NCBI GenBank assembly: GCA_002383285.1
Contig: DFXU01000005.1
Span: forward strand, 50,424 to 63,723
Reading direction: 5' to 3'
DNA from: Caryophanales bacterium UBA4100
GTDB taxonomy: Bacteria; Bacillota; Bacilli; Paenibacillales; UBA4045
Length of the DNA stretch: 13,300 bases
The notes under the pieces were generated by a model that was not told where the DNA came from, did no database searches, and worked only from the letters and a program-made list of their open reading frames with translations. The position numbers and the translations under genes are program-made. Positions 7,745 to 13,300 of the stretch are shown here, one piece after another (position 1 is the first letter of the stretch; every line of letters starts with the position of its first letter).

Positions 7745-8568
7745 GGGTAATACGTACACTAGAATGTCGAGGATTAAAGCTTGAATTGGGAGAACGTACG
7801 CTTATCATGGGTATTCTGAATGCGACCCCCGATTCATTCTCAGATGGTGGTAAGTTTAATACGATTGAATCTGCAGTGGAGCAAGCTAAGCTTATGGTAG
7901 CAGAAGGAGCCGATATCATCGATATTGGTGGTGAATCGACACGTCCTGGTTCAATGAAGGTGGATCTAGAGGAAGAGCTGAAGCGGGTTATTCCGATTAT
8001 AGAGGCAGTCAGCTCGTCAGTGAATGTCCCGATATCGATAGACACCTACAAGGCAATTGTTGCACATCATGCTCTGCAAGCCGGTGCCCATATCTTGAAC
8101 GATATCTGGGGGTTAAAGCATGATCCAGAGATGGGACGAGTTGCCGAGCGATTTGGCAGCCCCATCATCCTCATGCATAACCGTGAGGAGACAAGATACG
8201 ACGATTTTGTCCCTGATGTTATTGCAGATCTGCAGGCGTGCATTAAGCTTGCTCAACAAGCAGGTATAACCAAGGAGCAGATCATTCTCGATCCAGGTAT
8301 CGGATTCGCCAAGACGATTGATCATAATATACAATTAATGAGTCATCTCGACCAAATAAGCGGTTTAGGGTATCCGGTTGTTCTTGGGACATCACGCAAG
8401 CGTTTCATCCAACAGACGCTGGGATTGCCCGCTAATGATGTTGTAGAGGGTACAGCTGTCACGGCTGTTCTAGGCATTATGCAGGGCTGTGATATTATGA
8501 GGGTGCATGATGTGCGTGCGATATCACGCGTTGCTAGAATGACAGATGCTATAGTAAAGGGGAGGTGA
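7741..8568 (+). CDS. folP: Dihydropteroate synthase
   Basis: It joins p-aminobenzoate to 6-hydroxymethyl-dihydropterin diphosphate, forming dihydropteroate; it is the sulfonamide target. TIM-barrel signatures are in order: MGILNATPDSFSDGG at 23-37, GADIIDIGGESTRPGS at 56-71, D101 in SIDTYK, the GAHILNDIWG strand, D184 in DPGIGFAKT, GTSRKRF at 216-222 and RVHDV at 254-258. Length 275 is normal. AAGGAG at 7728-7733 lies 7 nt before the ATG. The start shares ATGA with the pabC stop, and the stop lies in the folB ribosome-binding site region, so translation of the set is tightly linked. The substrates come from PabC and FolK encoded in the same cluster. Confidence 0.97.
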   Translation: MRVIRTLECRGLKLELGERTLIMGILNATPDSFSDGGKFNTIESAVEQAKLMVAEGADIIDIGGESTRPGSMKVDLEEELKRVIPIIEAVSSSVNVPISIDTYKAIVAHHALQAGAHILNDIWGLKHDPEMGRVAERFGSPIILMHNREETRYDDFVPDVIADLQACIKLAQQAGITKEQIILDPGIGFAKTIDHNIQLMSHLDQISGLGYPVVLGTSRKRFIQQTLGLPANDVVEGTAVTAVLGIMQGCDIMRVHDVRAISRVARMTDAIVKGR

Positions 8569-8573
8569 GCGGT

Positions 8574-8939
8574 ATGGATCGAATTATATTGAAGGGTATG
8601 CGGTTTTATGGCTTTCATGGTGTATTCCCAGAAGAGAACAAGCTGGGACAGGCATTCTATGTAGATCTATCATTACGATTAGACCTACAAGAAGCAGGCC
8701 GCAAGGATGATTTAGCGCTAACTGTAAATTATGCCAGCGTGTATAACCAGACGAAATTAATGGTGGAGGGCAAGCCTTTCAAGCTTATTGAGGCTTTAGC
8801 GGAGCACATTGCGTCGACGCTGCTCCACACTTATACTATAGTGAGTGAAGTTCAGGTAAGCGTTACTAAGCCACATCCACCCTTTGATGTGCAGTTCGAC
8901 GGTGTAACAGTGGACATTCATAGAAAGCGCGAATCCTGA
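8574..8939 (+). CDS. folB: Dihydroneopterin aldolase
   Basis: It cleaves 7,8-dihydroneopterin to 6-hydroxymethyl-7,8-dihydropterin and glycolaldehyde. The N-terminus MDRIILKGMRFYGFHGVFPEEN is family-typical in content, and the residues equivalent to the S. aureus active site are present: E21, Y53 in TVNYASVY and K99 in TKPHPP. Length 121 matches B. subtilis FolB (about 120). A GTG at 8565 in the same frame overlaps the folP stop and would add three residues, but it has no ribosome-binding site of its own; the GGGGAGG at 8559-8565 is ideally placed for ATG 8574 (8 nt), which also aligns with known FolB starts. The enzyme is a small cytosolic oligomer. The stop overlaps the folK start by one base (TGATG). 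Confidence 0.94.
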   Translation: MDRIILKGMRFYGFHGVFPEENKLGQAFYVDLSLRLDLQEAGRKDDLALTVNYASVYNQTKLMVEGKPFKLIEALAEHIASTLLHTYTIVSEVQVSVTKPHPPFDVQFDGVTVDIHRKRES

Positions 8940-9457
8940 TGATAGCGTATATTGGATTAGGCTCGAATCTTGGCGATCGACAGCTATATATATATCGAGG
9001 TGTAGAAAGCTTACATCGTCATCCGCTGCTGACAGTTGAACGCTGCTCCTCTTTGTATGAGACGGCTCCGGTGGGATTGACGGATCAGCCCTATTTTCTA
9101 AACATGGTGGTGATGGTTCGTACGGAGCTAAATCCGCTTGAGCTGCTGGATCTATTGCTTCAGGTTGAACAGTCCTTAGGCAGGGTGCGGGATATTCGCT
9201 GGGGTCCACGAACGATCGACTTGGATTTGTTGATATATGGTAATATGTCTGTACAAGCTGATCGACTAGAGCTACCACATCCCCGAATGAGGGAACGGGC
9301 CTTTGTGTTGATTCCTCTTATCGAAATATGGGAGCAGGATGAAGTGCCAGATCACAGCTCCATCCTTCAGGCATATGAGTATACAGATGGGAAGGAAGAT
9401 GTACATCTATGGCTAAAGACCAATTGGCGCTCCGAATTAGGGCGTTTCGTAAATTAA
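8939..9457 (+). CDS. folK: 2-amino-4-hydroxy-6-hydroxymethyldihydropteridine pyrophosphokinase
   Basis: HPPK transfers diphosphate from ATP to 6-hydroxymethyl-7,8-dihydropterin, giving the FolP substrate. Signatures are GLGSNLGDR at 6-14, the pterin-side stretch YETAPVG with FLN after it, RWGPRTIDLDLLIYG with the Mg-binding pair D94 and D96, and LPHPRMRERAFVLIPL. Length 172 is typical. No clear ribosome-binding site precedes the ATG, which overlaps the folB stop (TGATG), so translation probably depends on ribosomes finishing folB. The last 49 bases overlap the next gene in another frame. The C-terminal 30 or so residues are less conserved. Confidence 0.96.
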   Translation: MIAYIGLGSNLGDRQLYIYRGVESLHRHPLLTVERCSSLYETAPVGLTDQPYFLNMVVMVRTELNPLELLDLLLQVEQSLGRVRDIRWGPRTIDLDLLIYGNMSVQADRLELPHPRMRERAFVLIPLIEIWEQDEVPDHSSILQAYEYTDGKEDVHLWLKTNWRSELGRFVN

Positions 9458-9624
9458 AAGGCTATACTCAGGATGAGATGGCCGAGCTACTTGGTGTATC
9501 GATTGCTATCATAGGCTCCATTGAACGAGGTTCAAGAAAGCCGGATAAACATATATTGCAGAAGATCTCAGAGGTGCTTGATATCGACCAGAGTGAATTA
9601 ATCGGTACAATCATAGGACAATAA
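9409..9624 (+). CDS. Small helix-turn-helix (XRE/Cro family) protein, YazB-like
   Basis: The 71-residue product is almost wholly one XRE-type DNA-binding domain: the helix-turn-helix spans about residues 20-46, with TQDEMAELLGVS as the first helix and turn, IIGSIERGSRKPD as recognition helix and following loop, and a closing amphipathic helix. There is no second domain. It lies between folK and dusB, like B. subtilis yazB, a conserved gene whose role is, as far as I know, not established. The ATG at 9409 lies 49 bases inside folK, with GGAAGGAAG about 10 nt upstream, so translation is probably coupled to folK. Its composition resembles its neighbours, so there is no sign of recent transfer. 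Possible roles are control of the folate cluster itself or of another promoter; neither is shown by the sequence. Confidence 0.85.
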   Translation: MAKDQLALRIRAFRKLKGYTQDEMAELLGVSIAIIGSIERGSRKPDKHILQKISEVLDIDQSELIGTIIGQ

Positions 9625-9651
9625 TGAATAGGATGTAAGGTGGTGTGAATT

Positions 9652-10671
9652 GTGTTGAAGATAGGCAATGTTACAGCAAAGAATAATGTAGTGCTCGCTC
9701 CGATGGCTGGGGTGTGTAATCCGGCATTTCGACTCATCGCAGTAGAATTCGGGTGTGGTATTGTATGTGCGGAGATGGTTAGCGGGAATGCAATTGTTCA
9801 CGGGAATCAACGCACAATGGATATGCTGTTTGTAGACGAGCGAGAGAAGCCGCTAAGCCTGCAAATTTTTGGTGGAGATAAGGAGAACTTAGTCGCTGCA
9901 GCCAAATATGTAGATAAGAATACAAACGCGGATATCATCGATATCAACATGGGATGTCCTGTGCCGAAGGTAACGAAGTGTGATGCTGGAGCAAGATGGC
10001 TGCTAGACCCATCCAAGATCGAAGAGATGGTCTCTGCAGTGGTAAAAGAAGTCGATAAGCCCGTTACAGTTAAGATGCGTACAGGCTGGGATTCCGACCA
10101 TATATTCGCCGTGCGTAATGCACAAGCGGTTGAGAATGCGGGTGGACAGGCTGTGAGTGTTCATGGTCGTACGCGTGAGCAACTGTACACAGGTGTAGCG
10201 GATTGGGATATTATAAAAGAGGTCAAGGACGCTGTCTCTATCCCGGTTATTGGCAATGGAGATATCTTCACTCCTGAGGATGCCAAGCGGATGCTTGATC
10301 TTACAGGCTGCGATGGTGTGATGATTGGCCGCGCTGCATTAGGTAATCCATGGATGCTGTTTAGAACCGTACAATACTTAACAACAGGTGAATTACCGCC
10401 TGATCCAACAGCAGCAGAGAAAATTCGGATTGCCATTCTGCATATGGATCGACTTGTTGATCTCAAAGGTGAGTTTATTGCTGTGAAGGAAATGCGCAAG
10501 CATCTGGCATGGTATCTCAAGGGTCTACCGGATACTGCAAGAGTGAAGGATAAAGTTATGGAAGAAACCGGTCGTGATCGGATGGTAGAGATTCTGCATG
10601 ATTATGTAGCTTCAGCCTCTGGAGGATCGATTGACGCGCTCGATACAGCACCGCTAGTATCCATGCATTAA
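9652..10671 (+). CDS. dusB: tRNA-dihydrouridine synthase B
   Basis: FMN- and NADPH-dependent enzyme that reduces specific uridines of tRNA (mainly in the D-loop) to dihydrouridine. The TIM barrel starts with VVLAPMAGVCNPAFR; C102 in NMGCPVPK is the catalytic cysteine, followed by VTVKMRTGW, the SVHGRTREQ loop, PVIGNGDI and GVMIGRAALGNPW (FMN phosphate site). A helical C-terminal domain with MRKHLAWYLKGL completes 339 residues, close to B. subtilis YacF. The start is GTG at 9652, with AAGGTGG about 8 nt upstream; a TTG follows immediately and would give almost the same protein. It is 27 nt after the HTH gene, so probably the last gene of the folate transcript. No terminator is visible after it before greA. 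Confidence 0.96.
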   Translation: MLKIGNVTAKNNVVLAPMAGVCNPAFRLIAVEFGCGIVCAEMVSGNAIVHGNQRTMDMLFVDEREKPLSLQIFGGDKENLVAAAKYVDKNTNADIIDINMGCPVPKVTKCDAGARWLLDPSKIEEMVSAVVKEVDKPVTVKMRTGWDSDHIFAVRNAQAVENAGGQAVSVHGRTREQLYTGVADWDIIKEVKDAVSIPVIGNGDIFTPEDAKRMLDLTGCDGVMIGRAALGNPWMLFRTVQYLTTGELPPDPTAAEKIRIAILHMDRLVDLKGEFIAVKEMRKHLAWYLKGLPDTARVKDKVMEETGRDRMVEILHDYVASASGGSIDALDTAPLVSMH

Positions 10672-10700
10672 TTGACTTTTTGAATAGCATGAAATATAAT
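10672..10700 (+). promoter_or_regulatory. Strong sigma-A promoter for greA
   Basis: TTGACT (10672-10677), 17-bp spacer, TATAAT (10695-10700): five of six and six of six consensus matches. It starts immediately after the dusB stop codon. Transcription would begin near 10707, giving a leader of about 155 nt. The spacer contains the left arm (10682-10692) of a perfect 11-bp inverted repeat whose partner lies at 10735-10745, so the promoter may be controlled. Confidence 0.85.
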
Positions 10701-10745
10701 CATCCAAATAAAGTTCCTAATTTTCACAATAGTGTCATGCTATTC
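10682..10745. repeat. Perfect 11-bp inverted repeat spanning the greA promoter
   Basis: GAATAGCATGA at 10682-10692 and its exact reverse complement TCATGCTATTC at 10735-10745, with 42 bp between. The left arm lies between the -35 and -10 hexamers; the right arm lies about 30 to 40 bp downstream of the predicted start. The left arm would not be transcribed, so the pair cannot form an RNA hairpin from this promoter. It looks more like paired operator sites, but no regulator is identified and chance is possible. Confidence 0.6.
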
Positions 10746-10782
10746 TCATGAGGAAATATATATTAAACAAGTAACACTAATG

Positions 10783-10847
10783 CTTGCGAAGTAGTCTTAA
10801 CAACCACTACCGTGATCATTAATAACTTTAAGAAAAATATACGCAAG
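10783..10847 (+). promoter_or_regulatory. Folded segment of the greA leader next to the ribosome-binding site
   Basis: In the predicted greA leader, CTTGCG (10783-10788) can pair with CGCAAG (10842-10847), and inside it TCTTAA (10795-10800) with TTAAGA (10828-10833); GTAGT (10791-10795) with ACTAC (10806-10810) is a competing hairpin. The outer stem ends three bases before the GGGGGA ribosome-binding site. This matches no riboswitch class I recognise. Pairing is by eye only, and the stems are short. Confidence 0.35.
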
Positions 10848-10861
10848 ACGGGGGACATATC

Positions 10862-11338
10862 ATGGCCGAAAAAGAAGTAATTCTTACCGCGGAAGGTCTC
10901 ATCAAGCTTGAAGATGAATTAGAGCAGTTAAAGTCAGTGAAACGTCGCGAGATTGCAGAGCGAATTAAAGTTGCTATCGGCTACGGAGATATCAGCGAGA
11001 ATTCGGAGTACGAGGATGCTAAGAATGAGCAAGCCTTCATTGAGGGCCGCGTGATTATGTTAGAGAAGATGCTGCGTAATGCCAGAATCATTAATAGTGA
11101 TGATATCGATACAGATGTAGTCAGCATCGGTTCGAAGGTGGATGTGAAGGATATGGAATATGGTGATACCGTGCAATATACGATTGTAGGCACCGCGGAA
11201 TCCAATCCATCAGAGAATAAGATATCCAATGAGAGTCCGGTAGGTAAAGCGATCTTGGGTAAGAAGAAAGGCTCGGTCGTAGACGTTACAGTGCCAGCTG
11301 GAGTTATACAATATAAGATTATAGATATTAAGAAATAA
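10862..11338 (+). CDS. greA: Transcription elongation factor GreA
   Basis: It enters the secondary channel of RNA polymerase and stimulates cleavage of the backtracked transcript, rescuing stalled complexes. The N-terminal coiled coil (about residues 1-75) carries the acidic tip GDISENSEYEDA, with D43 and E46 at the positions of the catalytic D41 and E44 of E. coli GreA. The C-terminal FKBP-like domain includes the SNESPVGKAILGKKKGSVV segment. Length 158 is standard. The ATG is preceded at 7 nt by GGGGGA, a slightly unusual ribosome-binding site. It has its own strong promoter and a long leader, and a strong terminator follows 65 nt after the stop. In B. subtilis greA lies elsewhere, so this placement between dusB and lysS is a lineage trait. 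Confidence 0.97.
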   Translation: MAEKEVILTAEGLIKLEDELEQLKSVKRREIAERIKVAIGYGDISENSEYEDAKNEQAFIEGRVIMLEKMLRNARIINSDDIDTDVVSIGSKVDVKDMEYGDTVQYTIVGTAESNPSENKISNESPVGKAILGKKKGSVVDVTVPAGVIQYKIIDIKK

Positions 11339-11403
11339 GAACGACCTGGACATACGGATACAGCTCTCTTTTTTAAGCATAATTGTACATTGGAAACGTC
11401 ACG

Positions 11404-11428
11404 AAAAGCTTCCTCTGGAAGCTTTTTT
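11404..11428 (+). terminator. Strong intrinsic terminator between greA and lysS
   Basis: AAAAGCTTCC (11404-11413), loop TCT, GGAAGCTTTT (11417-11426): ten perfect pairs, with a six-T tract at 11423-11428. It lies 65 nt after the greA stop and only 30 nt before the lysS TTG start at 11459. It could end the greA transcript, but any lysS promoter must lie before it unless one fits into the following 30 nt, where I see none. Confidence 0.92.
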
Positions 11429-11458
11429 CATTCTAAGTTAACTGAAGGGGTTGTAATT

Positions 11459-12955
11459 TTGGACCAAGAACTAGAAATTAATGAGCTATTGCAAATACGT
11501 CGTAATAAACTAGACGAGCTGCGTGACCTAGGCGTTGACCCTTTCGGCAGTAAATATGACCGCACTCATTATGCTGCAGATATTCTGCGTGATTATGATG
11601 AGAAATCGAATGAAGATTTAGAAGGGCTTGGTATAGAGGTAAGCATTGCTGGGCGTATCATGCAGAAGAGAGGCATGGGCAAAGCAAGCTTTGCACATAT
11701 CCAAGACATAACTGGGAAAATCCAAGTGTACATCCGACAAGATCATATTGATGCGAAGCTCTATGAAGCGTTCAGTATTCTGGACATTGGTGATATTATT
11801 GGAGTGCGTGGTCTTGTGTTCAAGACCAAAACAGGGGAGACTTCTATAAAGGCTAGTTCTATTGTGATCCTTACGAAGTCCTTGTATCCCCTCCCGGATA
11901 AGTTTCACGGTCTCAAGGATGTTGAAATTCGTTATCGTCAACGTTATGTAGATTTGATTGTGAATCCAGAAGTACAGCAAACCTTTATCGCTCGCTCAAG
12001 GATCATTCAGTCGATGCGACGTTACTTGGACAACCTTGGTTACTTGGAGGTAGAGACACCGACCTTGCATGTTATTCCTGGGGGTGCGACTGCACGTCCA
12101 TTCATCACACATCATAATGCGTTAGATATGCAGCTGTATATGCGTATTGCCATCGAGCTTCATCTTAAACGATTAATAGTAGGCGGTATGGAGAAGGTTT
12201 ATGAAATTGGGAGAGTGTACCGGAACGAAGGGATCTCAACTCGGCATAATCCAGAATTTACGATGATTGAGTTATATGAAGCTTATGCGGATTATCTGGA
12301 TATCATGAAGCTGACTGAAGAGTTGATTGCTCATATCGCCCAAGATGTTCTGGGATCTCAGAAGATTATGTATGGGGAACAGGAGATCGATCTAACACCG
12401 GAGTGGCGTCGTGTATCGATGGTGGATGCTATCAAAGAGGTTGTAGGTGTGGACTTTAGTGTAGAGATGTCGGATGAGGAAGCTCACCGCTTAGCCAAGG
12501 AGCATAACATTCCCGTTGAGCCAAGCATGACTTTTGGACATATCGTGAATCAGTTTTTTGAAGAACGAGTAGAAGAGACCTTAATTCAACCTACCTTTGT
12601 ATTCGGACATCCTGTGGCGATCTCGCCGCTTGCGAAGAAGAATGCCGATGATCCAAGATTTACGGATCGATTTGAATTATTCATCGTTGCTCGTGAACAC
12701 GCCAATGCGTTTACTGAGCTGAATGATCCCATTGACCAGCGAGAAAGATTCGAATCACAATTAATGGAACGTGAGCAAGGTAATGATGAGGCGCATATGA
12801 TGGATGATGATTTTATCCGTGCACTTGAATATGGGATGCCTCCAACAGGTGGTCTTGGAATTGGTATTGACCGATTGGTTATGCTCTTGACGAATTCTCC
12901 TTCAATCCGTGACGTGCTGCTATTCCCACTGATGCGAGAACGGACATTTGAATAG
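11459..12955 (+). CDS. lysS: Lysyl-tRNA synthetase, class II
   Basis: It charges tRNA-Lys with lysine using ATP. The N-terminal OB-fold anticodon-binding domain (about residues 50-150, with AGRIMQKRGMGKASFAHIQD) is followed by the class II core: motif 1 around GYLEVETPTL and IPGGATARPF, motif 2 YEIGRVYRNEGISTRHNPEF with R255 and E257, and motif 3 GLGIGIDRLVMLLT starting at G465. With a TTG start at 11459 (reading MDQELEINELLQIRRNKL) the protein has 498 residues, matching B. subtilis LysS (499). AAGGGG at 11445-11450 lies 8 nt upstream. The frame stays open back to a TTG at 11390, but that would run through the terminator hairpin and has no ribosome-binding site. No T-box motif is seen upstream, so how lysS is transcribed past the terminator is unclear. 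Confidence 0.96.
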   Translation: MDQELEINELLQIRRNKLDELRDLGVDPFGSKYDRTHYAADILRDYDEKSNEDLEGLGIEVSIAGRIMQKRGMGKASFAHIQDITGKIQVYIRQDHIDAKLYEAFSILDIGDIIGVRGLVFKTKTGETSIKASSIVILTKSLYPLPDKFHGLKDVEIRYRQRYVDLIVNPEVQQTFIARSRIIQSMRRYLDNLGYLEVETPTLHVIPGGATARPFITHHNALDMQLYMRIAIELHLKRLIVGGMEKVYEIGRVYRNEGISTRHNPEFTMIELYEAYADYLDIMKLTEELIAHIAQDVLGSQKIMYGEQEIDLTPEWRRVSMVDAIKEVVGVDFSVEMSDEEAHRLAKEHNIPVEPSMTFGHIVNQFFEERVEETLIQPTFVFGHPVAISPLAKKNADDPRFTDRFELFIVAREHANAFTELNDPIDQRERFESQLMEREQGNDEAHMMDDDFIRALEYGMPPTGGLGIGIDRLVMLLTNSPSIRDVLLFPLMRERTFE

Positions 12956-12985
12956 ATAGAAGCTATTAAGATGATTGGGGTAGAT

Positions 12986-13034
12986 GAGCCTATTCAACTG
13001 GTGGATCATTCGCTGGATTGGATAGGCTCTTTAT
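12986..13034 (+). terminator. Terminator of lysS
   Basis: GAGCCTATTCAA (12986-12997) pairs with TTGGATAGGCTC (13018-13029): twelve pairs with one U-G wobble, a 20-nt loop, followed by TTTATT. It begins 31 nt after the lysS stop. The T tract is short and broken, so termination may be incomplete. Confidence 0.8.
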
Positions 13035-13161
13035 TCTAGTTATTAGAAGTGCCAGATAACTCTTATTTGTCTGAATTTGAAGCCGGCAGACTCGACTGTT
13101 GTTGAGGAAATCACTTTTGTGTATTTGGAAAAAGTTTGTTTGAATGAATCTATCATAATGC

Positions 13162-13191
13162 TTGACTTGGTTAGTCGGTCTATGATACATT
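13162..13191 (+). promoter_or_regulatory. Promoter-like element after lysS
   Basis: TTGACT (13162-13167), 18-bp spacer, TACATT (13186-13191); the -35 matches five of six and the -10 four of six positions. Transcription would start near 13198. It lies in a stretch without genes after the lysS terminator and would drive whatever begins beyond the window. In B. subtilis an rRNA operon follows lysS; here no 16S 5' sequence (AGAGTTTGATC) is reached. Confidence 0.5.
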
Positions 13192-13196
13192 ATCCC

Positions 13197-13287
13197 TTGC
13201 CGCTTTGAAGGGCGACACAAACTGCAAGCTTCGGGCTGCGTGGCAACACGGGCAATGAGGCAGACGATGAAGAGAAAAGTTGAAGCT
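13197..13287 (+). other. Folded leader-like segment at the right edge
   Basis: After the promoter-like element three pairings can be drawn: TTGCC (13197-13201) with GGCGA (about 13211-13215); CGTG-GCAA-CACG (13239-13250), a stem with a GNRA tetraloop; and AGCTTCG (13227-13233) with TGAAGCT (13281-13287), seven pairs with one G-U, enclosing the tetraloop hairpin. This suggests a structured RNA leader. I recognise no known riboswitch, T-box or small RNA in it. It may be the leader of a downstream rRNA operon (inferred from gene order) or of an unseen gene. The stretch from 13037 to 13161 holds only weak AT-rich inverted repeats (such as AGTTAT 13038-13043 with ATAACT 13056-13061). Confidence 0.35.
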
Positions 13288-13300
13288 CCGATATACATTT

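Noticed and set aside
8565..8573. GTG start for folB overlapping the folP stop
   Set aside because: No ribosome-binding site at the right distance; ATG 8574 has GGGGAGG correctly spaced and fits the family N-terminus.
8796..9278. 160-codon open frame on the minus strand
   Set aside because: It lies opposite folB and folK, which have clear family motifs; its product is low-complexity with no recognisable domain, and no ribosome-binding site stands out.
11339..11458. T-box or lysine riboswitch before lysS
   Set aside because: The region is too short and lacks the T-box GGGTGGNACCGCG-like sequence and the lysine-riboswitch core; only a terminator hairpin is present.
11390..11458. N-terminal extension of lysS from TTG 11390
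   Set aside because: It would translate the terminator hairpin, has no ribosome-binding site, and adds 23 residues absent from known LysS proteins.
12990..13298. 102-codon minus-strand frame after lysS
   Set aside because: It runs through the lysS terminator hairpin and the promoter-like element, and its product matches nothing I know.
13267..13300. ATG-started frame reading MKRKVEAPIYI to the edge
   Set aside because: Only eleven codons are visible and it lies inside a foldable leader segment, so it cannot be called a gene; it is noted as an alternative in the findings.
1..13300. CRISPR arrays, insertion sequences, phage genes, tRNA genes, toxin-antitoxin or defence modules
   Set aside because: Read through on both strands; no spaced direct repeats, transposase or integrase motifs, tRNA cloverleaf, or unexplained gene-sized open region was found.

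Overview
The window looks like a stretch of a low-to-moderate G+C Firmicute chromosome, most likely Paenibacillaceae (Paenibacillus-like). The reasons are the gene order coaX-hslO-cysK-pabB-pabA-pabC-folP-folB-folK-(small HTH gene)-dusB-lysS, known from the Bacillus subtilis origin-proximal region, plus two differences: nadB-nadC sit directly before coaX, and greA sits between dusB and lysS. Taxonomy is inferred from gene order and protein similarity recalled from memory, not from a search. All confident genes are on the + strand and there is no sign of mobile DNA, CRISPR or broken genes; the only truncation is nadB at the window edge.

Layout. (1) 1-2612: 3' part of nadB, then nadC and coaX, packed with overlaps or a few bases between them, making NAD precursors and committing pantothenate to CoA. 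(2) 2647-3531: hslO, the redox-switched chaperone Hsp33. (3) 3528-4671: cysK with its own near-consensus promoter, which begins inside the hslO stop region, and a terminator after it. (4) 4721-9624: a translationally coupled folate cluster, pabB-pabA-pabC-folP-folB-folK, ending in a small helix-turn-helix gene that overlaps folK. It supplies p-aminobenzoate and most of the pterin-to-dihydropteroate branch. (5) 9652-10671: dusB, tRNA dihydrouridine synthase. (6) 10672-11428: greA behind a strong promoter with a long, structured leader, then a strong terminator. (7) 11459-13036: lysS (TTG start) and its terminator. (8) 13037-13300: no gene, but a promoter-like element followed by a leader that folds on paper. 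By synteny with B. subtilis this may lead into an rRNA operon, although no 16S sequence is reached.

Working together: PabB/PabA make aminodeoxychorismate, PabC converts it to p-aminobenzoate, FolB and FolK shape and activate the pterin, and FolP joins the two. PabA is probably also the amidotransferase for anthranilate synthase, as known in B. subtilis.

I found no new multi-gene system here; the genes are conserved housekeeping genes. What deserves a second look is regulatory: a perfect 11-bp inverted repeat that straddles the greA promoter, the folded greA leader, a terminator only 30 nt before the lysS start codon, a terminator that might act in the pabB leader, and the folded leader at the right edge. 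Four start codons (pabA, pabC, folB, lysS) were set inside longer open frames on ribosome-binding-site and family grounds.
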